IMG/VR virus record: IMGVR_UViG_3300031774_000054
Coordinates: 1 to 38,964 of that record
Reading direction: 5' to 3' (one strand)
DNA length: 38,964 bases
From: a virus
Shown: piece by piece, positions 23,398 to 31,112 of the stretch
How positions within the stretch are numbered: the first letter of the stretch is position 1
Layout: each line of letters starts with the position of its first letter
Notes under the pieces: generated by a model
The model's database searches: none
The model's input: only the letters and a program-made list of their open reading frames with translations
What the model was told of the DNA's origin: nothing
Position numbers and translations under genes: made by a program

Positions 23398-23403
23398 ACA
23401 TAA

Positions 23404-23432
23404 AGTATACTATAATTAAGACAGGATGTCAA
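23404..23432 (-). promoter_or_regulatory. Sigma70-type promoter, predicted leaderless
   Basis: TTGACA at 23427-23432, 17 bases, TATACT at 23404-23409, within the end of the SGNH gene. Six bases follow the -10 box before the exonuclease ATG at 23397, which puts the A of ATG at the usual +1. Confidence 0.85.
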
Positions 23433-24174
23433 CGACTTTTGGCAGAATATAGTTATCAAATACCCATTTATTTGCCTTAGGACTCCAATGATCATCATCC
23501 ATAGAAATAATTAAATCATTGTCAAGATACAGTTGTCGTTGTTGCATTTCTGTAAAACTTTCACCTTTAAAATATGCTTCTTGTATTATTTGTTCTACTC
23601 CATGTGCTAATAAAAGTCTACTATACGCATTTGTTACATCATCTTTTATTGCTTCATTTGGATTTCTTAATAATTTTAATTTTACTATATGTTTAAAATC
23701 ATAAAGAGTATCTACGTTATTCCACCACTCGGTATTATAAAGATAGTATCTACTAGATGCAGCTGTATTCCGTAGTGTCTCTAATAATGCGTTCTCTATA
23801 GACTTTGGTACTTTATCTGTTTCATCACCAAAATACATTAATTCATCAGAATGTATAGAGTACCAGTACGTGTTACGAAGAACAAATGTTTTATAATTAC
23901 TAGATGCTTCTGTTTCAAGAGTAAATAATTCGTCACCAGTAATAGTTGAAAGTATTCGTTGATTAAATGTTTCGTTGGTTAATACAACATCAACATTTTT
24001 CATTTTTGCATCAAGCATAGCTACACGATAATGATCATAACCTCGACCACCTAGTGAGTAATTGTAATATGTATGTTGTGGAAAGTGTTCTGCTAATAGA
24101 TAAGACCAATGATTTTTTTCTTGGCCGTATTGACTATATGCAGAAAAACTATCGCCTATGAATGCTATTTTCAT
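23416..24174 (-). CDS. SGNH/GDSL-family hydrolase
   Basis: 252 residues. Block I FIGDSFSAY with nucleophile Ser9, SLGGRGYDHYR at about 40-50 (block II Gly), TNETFNQR as a candidate Asn block, and DDDHWSP with Asp226 and His229 of block V. Family members are esterases, lipases or deacetylases of carbohydrates. No signal peptide, so it works in the cytoplasm or within a virion. A surface-sugar deacylase in the tail or a modifier of host polysaccharide precursors are both possible. Two bases after the SpeD homologue. Confidence 0.75.
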   Translation of the reverse strand: MKIAFIGDSFSAYSQYGQEKNHWSYLLAEHFPQHTYYNYSLGGRGYDHYRVAMLDAKMKNVDVVLTNETFNQRILSTITGDELFTLETEASSNYKTFVLRNTYWYSIHSDELMYFGDETDKVPKSIENALLETLRNTAASSRYYLYNTEWWNNVDTLYDFKHIVKLKLLRNPNEAIKDDVTNAYSRLLLAHGVEQIIQEAYFKGESFTEMQQRQLYLDNDLIISMDDDHWSPKANKWVFDNYILPKVVDILS

Positions 24175-24175
24175 A

Positions 24176-24553
24176 TTAAATTTCTATTTCTGTTAGTCCG
24201 AATTCTCTGTCTAAATATTTGTATTCTACTTTAGTAGGTTCCCATACTTGAATGTGTTCTATTACATCTTTTGGATCAAAAGGTCCACATGTATATACAT
24301 CTAGTTGTATTAATGCAGGAAATTTTTCGTTCCATACATGACATGCAATATGAGATGTCTCTATAATGCACACACAAGTTGGTCCGCAATTTCCTGGAAT
24401 AGTTGTTACATTTGAACTAATAGGACCATTAAGTATTTTCATTCCTATTTTTTCTACTAGGTTGGAAACCCATGGGGCTAGTTCTCTATCAGTTGGTGGC
24501 TTGTTTGCTTCAATTCTTAGTATAATATGCTTATGTACTAATGGATCCGACAT
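24176..24553 (-). CDS. speD: S-adenosylmethionine decarboxylase homologue (pyruvoyl enzyme)
   Basis: 125 residues, the length of the class 1b SpeD proenzyme. The self-cleavage region reads IIETSHIACHVW: Ser67 would become the pyruvoyl group, His72 matches the processing His, and Cys89 in DVYTCG the catalytic acid. The residue before Ser67 is Thr instead of the usual Glu (SESH becomes ETSH). Canonical SpeD makes decarboxylated SAM for spermidine synthesis. Phage SpeD homologues are known that decarboxylate ornithine or arginine instead, so the substrate is open. Sits between structural genes and the SGNH gene. Confidence 0.85.
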   Translation of the reverse strand: MSDPLVHKHIILRIEANKPPTDRELAPWVSNLVEKIGMKILNGPISSNVTTIPGNCGPTCVCIIETSHIACHVWNEKFPALIQLDVYTCGPFDPKDVIEHIQVWEPTKVEYKYLDREFGLTEIEI

Positions 24554-24556
24554 AAC

Positions 24557-25174
24557 TTACCAATAGATATACCATTTAAAAGTTCTATTAGTGGAAGAGT
24601 TTGTTAATCTTTCTATTTTGTATCCTAAATCAGAGAAGTATTTTATTACTTGTTCCATTTGGTTTTGAATAGCACGGTCTGTGCTTGTACCTTGCCATGA
24701 TGTATAATAATCTATACTAGTAGGATTTGGTAGTGAGTACACACCTGCTACAAATCCTAGAGATGTATTTGCAGTTCCGGCTCCAATTTCATATGACCAT
24801 GTTGCGCCTGCACTATCTTCTATTGTTAATACTAAGTAGCCTGCATCTTTAGAAGCAGTTACACCTGGAACCGCTGCATCGTTAATATCTGCAATAATGG
24901 CATTAAGTGATGTTCCTGTTGTTCCAAGAGTTACTGTGTTGCCATCAATAATAAGTGTATCGCCTACGTTAACTGTGGGGTTGTTAACTGTACCAATTTT
25001 TTGTACACTTGGTGTTGATATTGTCATTGTAGTTCCATCATCAACACTTGCTTCAAAGTTTCCTAATCCACTTTGAGTAATTACTTCTTCCATAATTGAT
25101 TGTGTCTCTTTATACACAATCATATCTTGGGATGCTTTTGATCTTGCCTGTGCTGCGTTTAATCCTACACTCAT
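24557..25174 (-). CDS. Virion structural protein
   Basis: 205 residues. N-terminal helix AAQARSKASQDMIVYKETQSIMEEVI, a beta-rich middle GDTLIIDGNTVTLGTTGTSLNAIIADINDAAV resembling the flagellin/hook IN-type repeat fold, and a C-terminal helix with YFSDLGYKIERLTN. I recognise this arrangement in structural proteins of marine T4-like phages. Its position next to conserved head-region genes and ATGA coupling to the upstream gene support a virion role. Exact location unknown. Confidence 0.65.
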   Translation of the reverse strand: MSVGLNAAQARSKASQDMIVYKETQSIMEEVITQSGLGNFEASVDDGTTMTISTPSVQKIGTVNNPTVNVGDTLIIDGNTVTLGTTGTSLNAIIADINDAAVPGVTASKDAGYLVLTIEDSAGATWSYEIGAGTANTSLGFVAGVYSLPNPTSIDYYTSWQGTSTDRAIQNQMEQVIKYFSDLGYKIERLTNSSTNRTFKWYIYW

Positions 25175-25497
25175 TTGCTTAACTCTTTATCAACTTGCTT
25201 CTTAGCCATTGCTTTAACTTTTTTCTTATTCTTCTCAGGGTCAACTTTGTTCATGTTAGTTGCACCCAAACTCGATGTGTTAAAATAAACAACACCATCT
25301 TTAATATTGTTAATAATAGAGATATTGGTGATCTCATCAAACAATGATTCTTCGTCAACATCTACACCCATTGCTCGTAGTTCATCAACTAACGATGAGA
25401 GTGGAATGCTTTCGACTCCTTCACTGCTTAATACAGATAATAGATCAATTACCTTTGAATCTATTCCTGAAAATTCAAAAAGATCAGCGTATCTCAT
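25171..25497 (-). CDS. Conserved T4-like marine phage protein
   Basis: 108 residues. Helical N-terminal domain (YADLFEFSGIDSKVIDLLSVLSSEG, DELRAMGVDVDEESLFDEI) resembling a small winged-helix-like module, then a Lys-rich basic tail (EKNKKKVKAMAKKQVDKEL) that could bind nucleic acid. No defined function. It overlaps the next gene by 4 bases. Confidence 0.65.
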   Translation of the reverse strand: MRYADLFEFSGIDSKVIDLLSVLSSEGVESIPLSSLVDELRAMGVDVDEESLFDEITNISIINNIKDGVVYFNTSSLGATNMNKVDPEKNKKKVKAMAKKQVDKELSK

Positions 25498-25501
25498 AGT
25501 A

Positions 25502-26263
25502 TTACTTCTTCAATACTGCAAATGCTTGTTTTAAAATTTCTTTATTAACTTTACCGTCAGCCTGTGCTTCTTTTACCATACTTAGTGCTTGGAGATATGC
25601 ATCTTCTTTCATTTCTCTTCCGCCTTCGTCTGTTTCGGCACTAGCAGCATCGGCGCCTTCAAAATCGTCCATTTCTGGTTCAATTTCAATATCGCCACCC
25701 ATGTCATCAAGTCCTGCTTCCATATCACCGCCCATGTCAGTTGACATGTCTGATTCTGGTGCTTGACCTTGTGCTACTAAAACTGCGTCTGCCACTTGTG
25801 CGTTTGCTGTTTTTACTGCTTCAAGAGCCGAACCAATTGCTGCTTCTGCCGATGCATTAAATGTATCTGCTTCTGCTGTACCAACTTCTTCTTTCATTGC
25901 GTTAGTAATGCTCATTAATTCTTCTACTTGCATGCTGGCTAAATTTTCAGCCATTTTTTGTAGATCGTCTGCCATGTTTTTCGCTGCTAAAAGGACTTCT
26001 GCTTGGTCTAGTTCATTTTCCATTACTGGTGTGTTTTCCATAGCTGTGTTTATACCTTCTAGAACTAGCAATAACTTCTGATATTGCTTATTGTTTACTT
26101 CAACACCACTTTCACGTAGTGCTTTAATTTTTTGTTCAGTAACTGTTTTTACTTTTGATAGTTTGGCATTACCTGCCGCAAAATCAAAGCTCATTCCAAA
26201 TACTTCTTTAAGTGTTGAATCTAATTTGTTTAGATTCTTTACGTTTAATTGTTTTAATTCCAT
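25502..26263 (-). CDS. Acidic core/scaffold-like protein
   Basis: 253 residues, Ala/Glu/Met-rich. N-terminal LKQLNVKNLNKLDSTLKEVFGMSFDFAAGN and VTEQKIKALRESGVEVNNKQYQKLLL are conserved in marine T4-like phages. A long helical middle leads to an acidic low-complexity stretch (DMGGDMEAGLDDMGGDIEI) and a C-terminal helix. Composition fits a prohead core or scaffold protein, but no cleavage map can be derived here. Preceded by a late box 34 bases before its ATG. I cannot align it confidently to T4 gp22. Confidence 0.6.
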   Translation of the reverse strand: MELKQLNVKNLNKLDSTLKEVFGMSFDFAAGNAKLSKVKTVTEQKIKALRESGVEVNNKQYQKLLLVLEGINTAMENTPVMENELDQAEVLLAAKNMADDLQKMAENLASMQVEELMSITNAMKEEVGTAEADTFNASAEAAIGSALEAVKTANAQVADAVLVAQGQAPESDMSTDMGGDMEAGLDDMGGDIEIEPEMDDFEGADAASAETDEGGREMKEDAYLQALSMVKEAQADGKVNKEILKQAFAVLKK

Positions 26264-26297
26264 GTTATTACCCCACTAGAGTTTTTATATTATATTG

Positions 26298-26305
26298 TAT
26301 TTATG
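26298..26305 (-). promoter_or_regulatory. Late-type promoter box CATAAATA
   Basis: Starts two bases after the stop codon of 26307-26915 and lies 34 bases before the ATG at 26263. Context TCATAAATACA is the same as at 22705, supporting a shared late signal. Confidence 0.6.
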
Positions 26306-26306
26306 A

Positions 26307-26915
26307 TTAAAGCGCCGATTTTATTTGTTTTTTGATTTCTTTCATCTTAGATACTGCTGCACCTTGTTTTGCCATAGCAATATCGTGCTTATAGCTCTCT
26401 ACAATAGTCTTACACTTCATTTTGTATGTAGCTGCTTCTTGTAATGTGCTTGCATATCTGTTATCTAACTCTAATAGTCTATTTACTTTGCTATCATTAT
26501 CAAATAGTAAACCTTTTATAATACCCATTGCTGTTTCAAACAATGCCAATTCTTTATGAATAATTTCATTGCCTTCTTTGATATTGTAAAATGTTTTTCT
26601 AATGCCAGGTACAATAGTTGTTTTTTCCATTGTAATTTGATAATCATTTACTGTAATTGTGTCACCTTTTTTATCTAATGCAGATAATTCAATATCATTT
26701 TCTGATTCTTTTACTATCTCTTTGGTAACTTTTGTAGTAGCTTCATCTAATTTTTGTAAAATACTTAGCATACCTGCTGCATCTTTACTTACACCTGCTA
26801 GTTTATTAATACTTGCTTGTGTTTCTTTATCTCGTGCTACGCTACTAGGTGTTGCTTCTGCTTCGTTTAATTTAGCAATGATATCCATCATTCCTTTTAC
26901 TTCTTCTGTTGGCAT
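26307..26915 (-). CDS. Conserved T4-like phage protein with N-terminal repeat
   Basis: 202 residues. Two copies of a 12-residue element, GMMDIIAKLNEA at 8-19 and GMLSILQKLDEA at 48-59, are followed by a beta-rich domain (DTITVNDYQITMEKTTIVPGIRKTFYNIKEG) and a helical C-terminus. Each element ends in L-x-E, the cleavage pattern of T4-type prohead protease, so it may be an internal head protein. Function not known. Coupled to the following gene by a one-base overlap. Confidence 0.65.
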   Translation of the reverse strand: MPTEEVKGMMDIIAKLNEAEATPSSVARDKETQASINKLAGVSKDAAGMLSILQKLDEATTKVTKEIVKESENDIELSALDKKGDTITVNDYQITMEKTTIVPGIRKTFYNIKEGNEIIHKELALFETAMGIIKGLLFDNDSKVNRLLELDNRYASTLQEAATYKMKCKTIVESYKHDIAMAKQGAAVSKMKEIKKQIKSAL

Positions 26916-27124
26916 TATAGGCTCCCTTTCATACGTTCATAATATACTTTATTATTCTCCACTATCTTTTTAACAATATTTTTGTTAACTAGGCTTTGAA
27001 TTAGGTAAACTTCACGTTCTGACAAATCGTCTTTGCATGTACGTTCTAATAAGTTTTCGTACATTGCACACTCGTGAAGTGAAATAAATGTTGGAATTCC
27101 GCCTGGGGTTTCAATGCTTTTCAT
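26915..27124 (-). CDS. Small conserved protein, winged-helix-like
   Basis: 69 residues. CAMYENLLERTCKDDLSEREVYLIQSLVNKNIVKKIVENNKVYYERM has the helix-helix-strand pattern of a small winged-helix domain. Two Cys residues at about 19 and 30. Neighbours are conserved head-region genes. It is adjacent (0 bases) to 27125-27856. No assigned function. Confidence 0.6.
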   Translation of the reverse strand: MKSIETPGGIPTFISLHECAMYENLLERTCKDDLSEREVYLIQSLVNKNIVKKIVENNKVYYERMKGSL

Positions 27125-27856
27125 TTATCTCCCCAATGCCAATTGTCTTAGGCGTTCAATTTCTTGTGCGTTTATATTTACTTGTTGTTGGTTTTGAGAT
27201 GAAACTTCCGCATTATTGGCTCTTTCAATATCATCTGGATCTGCACTGCCCATTCTTACTGCACCTTGTCCAGTTGGTTGTTTATTTGAACCTGCTACTG
27301 TTCTAGCTATTACATTTGCATCTCTGGCTTGATCTTGTGCTGTATTGGTATATCGTCTTTCTGTTCCTGATGGTGAAGTTCCTTGAGCTCTAATTGTGGC
27401 TCTACTTGGTTGTGCCGATGTGGCAGTTCCGTATGCTTCTGGAATTTCTTCTTCCATATCAATTTTATGCATGTTTTCACTATCTAACATTTTCCATTCG
27501 TCATATGACAAATAAATGTCACTGTCTGGATCGTAATACTTGCCTTCTTTTGGATCGTAATATACTGTTTTACCACTCTTTGTTTGAATAGGACCTTCTA
27601 ATCCATCACGTTCTTGATATTTTTCTCTATCAATTGATGGTAGTACTGACCAACCTTCGCTTACTGCACTTAGGTCTATAATTTCTGAGAAAGCATCGTT
27701 GTCGTCTGCTTTCATACTATTAATAAGTTTTAATGTTTGTGAAAAGGATAAATTTCTTAACTGTTCTGATACTTGATCTTTTGTAAGTTCCATTCCGAAC
27801 TTAACATTTGCAAAGTCTATTACTGTATCAATTGTACTATTGTTTATTACATCCAT
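27125..27856 (-). CDS. Conserved T4-like marine phage protein
   Basis: 243 residues. Helical N-terminus (TIDTVIDFANVKFGMELTKDQVSEQLRNL), a middle with KTVYYDPKEGKYYDPDSDIYLSYDEW, an acidic patch, and a long low-complexity, Ala/Ser/Thr/Gln-rich C-terminus that is probably disordered until a final helix AQEIERLRQLALG. Suits a head or neck component or a scaffold, but no direct homologue function is known to me. Confidence 0.6.
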   Translation of the reverse strand: MDVINNSTIDTVIDFANVKFGMELTKDQVSEQLRNLSFSQTLKLINSMKADDNDAFSEIIDLSAVSEGWSVLPSIDREKYQERDGLEGPIQTKSGKTVYYDPKEGKYYDPDSDIYLSYDEWKMLDSENMHKIDMEEEIPEAYGTATSAQPSRATIRAQGTSPSGTERRYTNTAQDQARDANVIARTVAGSNKQPTGQGAVRMGSADPDDIERANNAEVSSQNQQQVNINAQEIERLRQLALGR

Positions 27857-27860
27857 TTTA

Positions 27861-28148
27861 TTACCCTCTCGCTTTATTTAGCCTTGCAACAATACGACTT
27901 GCTGGGCTTAATCTTTTTGTTCTTTGTGCTTTCTTCATCATACGAGCACCTTTTTGAGCTCTTGTACGTCTAAGTACAAATCTCTTTTTTAAATTTATAG
28001 GCGCCGCACATTGACTAGGATTTGCAACTGGTCTACCTTTACGTGGACCTACTGTACAACGAAAAGCTCTACTGACTTTATCGCCTCTTTTTCTAAAAAT
28101 TACTTTAGCTTCAGAAACGATTGTATTGTAAGATTCGTTTAATAGCAT
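27861..28148 (-). CDS. Highly basic small protein, likely nucleic-acid binding
   Basis: 95 residues with about 25 Lys/Arg: FRKRGDKVSRAFRCTVGPRKG, NLKKRFVLRRTRAQKG and MMKKAQRTKRLSPASRIVARLNK. Two Cys flank a PNPSQC-type loop (CTVGPRKGRPVANPSQC), possibly a small structural pair. It is conserved in marine T4-like phages. Basic charge suggests binding to DNA or RNA, perhaps as an internal head protein. The N-terminus MLLNESYNTIVSEA could be a head-targeting peptide. Confidence 0.65.
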   Translation of the reverse strand: MLLNESYNTIVSEAKVIFRKRGDKVSRAFRCTVGPRKGRPVANPSQCAAPINLKKRFVLRRTRAQKGARMMKKAQRTKRLSPASRIVARLNKARG

Positions 28149-28150
28149 TG

Positions 28151-28435
28151 TTACTGTCCTATCAATGGTGTAACTGTATTTAAATTTAACAACAATAACA
28201 CTACAGTAGATAATAATCCTGCAATAACTGTTGCTGCCGCTCCAATAACTAGTTTATTACTAGATAGTGATGCTGCTGTTTGTTTTTCTGATACCTTCGC
28301 CATGGCATCTGTTAACGAGTCTACTTTAGCCTCGAGTCTGTTTAATTTTTCTTCTAACACGCGATATCTCTCCGCACATAAATCTACATGTGCCTCTAGA
28401 TTTTCACGCTCAAGTCTTGACTGATTCATTGCCAT
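28151..28435 (-). CDS. Coiled-coil protein with C-terminal membrane anchor
   Basis: 94 residues. Residues about 5-50 form a heptad-type coiled coil (RVLEEKLNRLEAKVDSLTDAM), then a single hydrophobic helix at 62-83 (LVIGAAATVIAGLL), leaving a short tail. The C-anchored coiled coil with a short exit resembles phage membrane adaptors, but no family fits. The first gene after the late promoter at 28508, with a predicted leader of about 67 bases. Confidence 0.65.
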   Translation of the reverse strand: MAMNQSRLERENLEAHVDLCAERYRVLEEKLNRLEAKVDSLTDAMAKVSEKQTAASLSSNKLVIGAAATVIAGLLSTVVLLLLNLNTVTPLIGQ

Positions 28436-28507
28436 ATTTTGTTCTCACAATCTTTAGCAGCGTCTTAATAGAGCTGATTTAATTAAAGTACATCCTTGCA
28501 CTTATTG

Positions 28508-28515
28508 TATTTATA
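28508..28515 (-). promoter_or_regulatory. Late-type promoter TATAAATA
   Basis: Exact TATAAATA at the stop codon of 28511-28966 (ATA-TAA-ATA), 72 bases before the next ATG. Context TATAAATACA matches other late boxes in this window. Confidence 0.65.
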
Positions 28516-28966
28516 TGTTTTCTCTATATTTAAAGTATGTGTTTTTACTCACTGTCTTTGTATCTATAATTTCAGGATTAATAATTGCCGTTTCATCTAA
28601 AGTTCCATGAACTGGCGTTGCATTAAAATCCTCATCTAACATATAAACACTATTATTCTCTTTATTCCAAGCATCTGCTGTTTCACTAGCAAATTTTAAT
28701 ACCCAAACATCATGTAATCCGGTAAAATTACTACCAAATTGATGATCAGCTAAATCTTCTGCGTCTAACTTTTCAACACTGCTTAATACAGGTTGAGATC
28801 TTAAACTTATACTTTGAATAAAAGTATTTAAATTTTGGGCTTGAAAAAATCCTTTAGAGTTACCCTTAGGACTGACTACACCCGTGTCTGTTATATCTAT
28901 CAGTGTATACACTGTATAAAAATCTGTTGAACCCGTTAAGACCTCTACAGGTCTACTTGTTCCCAT
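28511..28966 (-). CDS. Conserved T4-like marine phage protein
   Basis: 151 residues, beta-rich, with segments TDFYTVYTLIDITDTGV, LHDVWVLKFASETADAW and VHGTLDETAIINPEI. No catalytic motif. Conserved next to structural genes in marine T4-like phages, so probably a virion or assembly protein. It overlaps the preceding gene by one base (TAATG). Confidence 0.6.
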   Translation of the reverse strand: MGTSRPVEVLTGSTDFYTVYTLIDITDTGVVSPKGNSKGFFQAQNLNTFIQSISLRSQPVLSSVEKLDAEDLADHQFGSNFTGLHDVWVLKFASETADAWNKENNSVYMLDEDFNATPVHGTLDETAIINPEIIDTKTVSKNTYFKYRENI

Positions 28967-29733
28967 TACTCTTGGTCCATGCCAGTCAATTTACCAGCAG
29001 TATAACCTGCCGCAAAAGCTGCCGCACCACGCATAATACGTTTTCCAATACTTTGCTTTTCGCCATCTTTTAAGTTTAAACCATGTTCTTCGGAATACTT
29101 TTTAAATGGAATCATTAAGTCACTTCGTCTAGCATTTATTCTATAATGTTTATTTAATTGTGTAGCCGCCAATTGTTGTTGTTGTGTAGTTAACTTAGTC
29201 CAGTCACCTACTAATCTTCTGGCTGCTCTTAATTTTGGATCTTGTATAGCTAATTGTCCTTCAAGTTTATAAAAAAATGCTTGTGCTTGACCGGCTGTCA
29301 TATTTCCTGATTGAAGTTGTTTTAAAAATTGTCTTATCTTAGGCTGACTTATTTGCACTTTATTGAATAGTAATTTATCTGCTTCTGTATTTGTAAACCC
29401 TTCTGGTTTTAAAAGAGCGTGTAATGTTTGGTAAACATCTGTGCCACTTGGACTAGGTCTACTAAACCCACCATACATTCCTGTTTTACGTGCATACTCT
29501 TTAGCCACTGGTGCATACTTATAATCATTTGACATAGCATATAAACTCATAAGACCTACAAACAGATGATCAGTTAATCCTCTAGCACCTTCTTTACTAA
29601 GTTGTTGTCTTGTTTTAAACATACGAGCTTCGCCTAGAGATTGAATAAACTCTAAACCATTATTTTCGTCACCTAATGTATGTCCGCCTTCCATGGCTGC
29701 ATACTGTTTTAATGTATATTTTTCTTCGCTCAT
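28966..29733 (-). CDS. Helical conserved phage protein
   Basis: 255 residues from MSEEKYTLKQYAAMEG; the ATG at 29733 has AAGAG upstream and overlaps the stop of the gene before it (TAATG). An extended frame to 29763 is less likely. Mostly alpha-helical with a Gln-rich segment (KLTTQQQQLAATQLNKHY) and a C-terminal Ala/Gly-rich helix (GAAAFAAGYTAGKLTG) which could be a weak membrane or packing segment. No known family. Confidence 0.65.
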   Translation of the reverse strand: MSEEKYTLKQYAAMEGGHTLGDENNGLEFIQSLGEARMFKTRQQLSKEGARGLTDHLFVGLMSLYAMSNDYKYAPVAKEYARKTGMYGGFSRPSPSGTDVYQTLHALLKPEGFTNTEADKLLFNKVQISQPKIRQFLKQLQSGNMTAGQAQAFFYKLEGQLAIQDPKLRAARRLVGDWTKLTTQQQQLAATQLNKHYRINARRSDLMIPFKKYSEEHGLNLKDGEKQSIGKRIMRGAAAFAAGYTAGKLTGMDQE

Positions 29734-29885
29734 TATATATTCTCTTTTGCTATCATATCGCATGTGTTACTTGCATAAGTCTTAAACCATCTAGGAGCAA
29801 ATGCATGTATAAACACTGCAAGCATTGCCTTCTTTAATCTCCATGCAATACCCATTGCATGTTTAAAGTGTTGCCAACGTGTCAT
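29733..29885 (-). CDS. DUF6356-like small protein
   Basis: 50 residues from MTRWQHFKHAMGIAWRLK to MIAKENI. The pattern His-Phe-X-X-Ala...Ala-Trp...Ala...FIHAFAPRWF matches the DUF6356 family of small proteins with unknown function, with a hydrophobic helix at about 10-34. The start at 29885 has AGAAG upstream. An earlier ATG at 29927, directly after the preceding stop and with GGAAAG nearby, would add 14 residues and cannot be excluded. Confidence 0.6.
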   Translation of the reverse strand: MTRWQHFKHAMGIAWRLKKAMLAVFIHAFAPRWFKTYASNTCDMIAKENI

Positions 29886-29927
29886 GTTAACTTCTTCTAA
29901 ATGTAATTTACATTGCTTACTATACAT

Positions 29928-31112
29928 TTATCTTTCCTTTGCCATGTTAGCCGCTGTAAAGCCTGCTCTATTTACCAATTTAACATCTTTGTCTACTACA
30001 TATCCTTCGCCGCCTCGTTCGCCACTTGTGTATGATTCAACATCTGCGTCTTGTGAATCTAATGCAGTAATAACCATATTCTTAACTTTCATAATTCCTC
30101 TAATGAAATTAAACGTTGCATTAAACCCATCTATATTACTATTTATATACTCGCCCAGACGTTGTTTTTTAGGTGCTGATAGTTTACTACCATCTAACCA
30201 TTTCATAAAGTCTGAACCTAATTTATCTAAGCCGCCTGTTTTTACTGTTGCATTAATATATGCATAAAGTATTTTGCCAAAGTCGGCCATTTTTAATTCT
30301 GGTGGTACATTGAATAACTTATCAATTGCACCTGCATGTTTGCCTACAAACGCATCTAATTCGTCTATTGCAGGAACATCTATACCTGGTGATTTTTGTA
30401 CCATTACTGGTGGCATAATAAATGTTGGTCCACCTTGAAACTGTGTCATATCAATATTACTTTTTTCGCCGTCTAGTCCAATTGCCATATGTACAACTAC
30501 ACCAACATCGCTTTCTGCAATTTTTTTACCTACGTCACTATCTACTTTTACTTTATATGTTGTAGTGTTTGGAGTGAATACATATTTGTTATCTTCTACT
30601 TGTGGCGTTGTAAACCATAGTAAATCTCCATGTGCGTATCCTCTAAAATCTGCTGGTACTGTTGCTTCTACTTTAGGCCAAATGCTTTTCATTTTGCCAG
30701 CAAACTCACCATAATCTTGTGGGTTCTTAGCATATCCAGGACGATTTTTTAACATGCCTTCTAAATCATCTGCACTAGTAACTTTACCGTCATAACCTTT
30801 TGCACTAAATCCACTTTTATCTGTTAATACAAATTCACCCTTTTCGTTGCGGCCAAATATAACCGCAGGTGAACCGTCCCATTTAACAGTAACAGTATTA
30901 GGTTGTTGTTCTACTTGATGTAATGTTGCGATGGCTTTTTTAGCACCGTTGCTACCATCCCATAAGATAAGATCTTCTAAATGTTGAATACGTGCATCTT
31001 CATTTAGGTCTTGTGCTGTAGGTGTATATAAACCTTTGCCTTTTAATCTAATGTTTCTGAAGTTTCTAGGTTTACGCTTTTTAGTACCTGCTAAAATATC
31101 ATCTATTTTCAT
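29928..31112 (-). CDS. Nucleotidyltransferase-like (ligase-fold) protein, conserved phage
   Basis: 394 residues, usually listed as uncharacterised (DUF6267 type) in marine T4-like phages. I see motifs of the covalent nucleotidyltransferase superfamily: TVKWDGSPAVIFGR at 75-88 with Lys77 as candidate adenylated residue (KxDG), GYAHGDLLWF at 158-167 in place of motif III, EGYVV at 369-373 for motif IV, and VKLVNRAGF at 377-385 for motif V. If correct it is an RNA/DNA-ligase-like or capping-type enzyme. The N-terminus MKIDDIL resembles that of the kinase at 608-1297. Confidence 0.6.
   Translation of the reverse strand: MKIDDILAGTKKRKPRNFRNIRLKGKGLYTPTAQDLNEDARIQHLEDLILWDGSNGAKKAIATLHQVEQQPNTVTVKWDGSPAVIFGRNEKGEFVLTDKSGFSAKGYDGKVTSADDLEGMLKNRPGYAKNPQDYGEFAGKMKSIWPKVEATVPADFRGYAHGDLLWFTTPQVEDNKYVFTPNTTTYKVKVDSDVGKKIAESDVGVVVHMAIGLDGEKSNIDMTQFQGGPTFIMPPVMVQKSPGIDVPAIDELDAFVGKHAGAIDKLFNVPPELKMADFGKILYAYINATVKTGGLDKLGSDFMKWLDGSKLSAPKKQRLGEYINSNIDGFNATFNFIRGIMKVKNMVITALDSQDADVESYTSGERGGEGYVVDKDVKLVNRAGFTAANMAKER

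Noticed and set aside
30141-30150. TATAAATA inside the nucleotidyltransferase-like gene
   Set aside because: It lies in mid-gene coding sequence (Tyr-Ile-Asn-Ser) with no gene start downstream.
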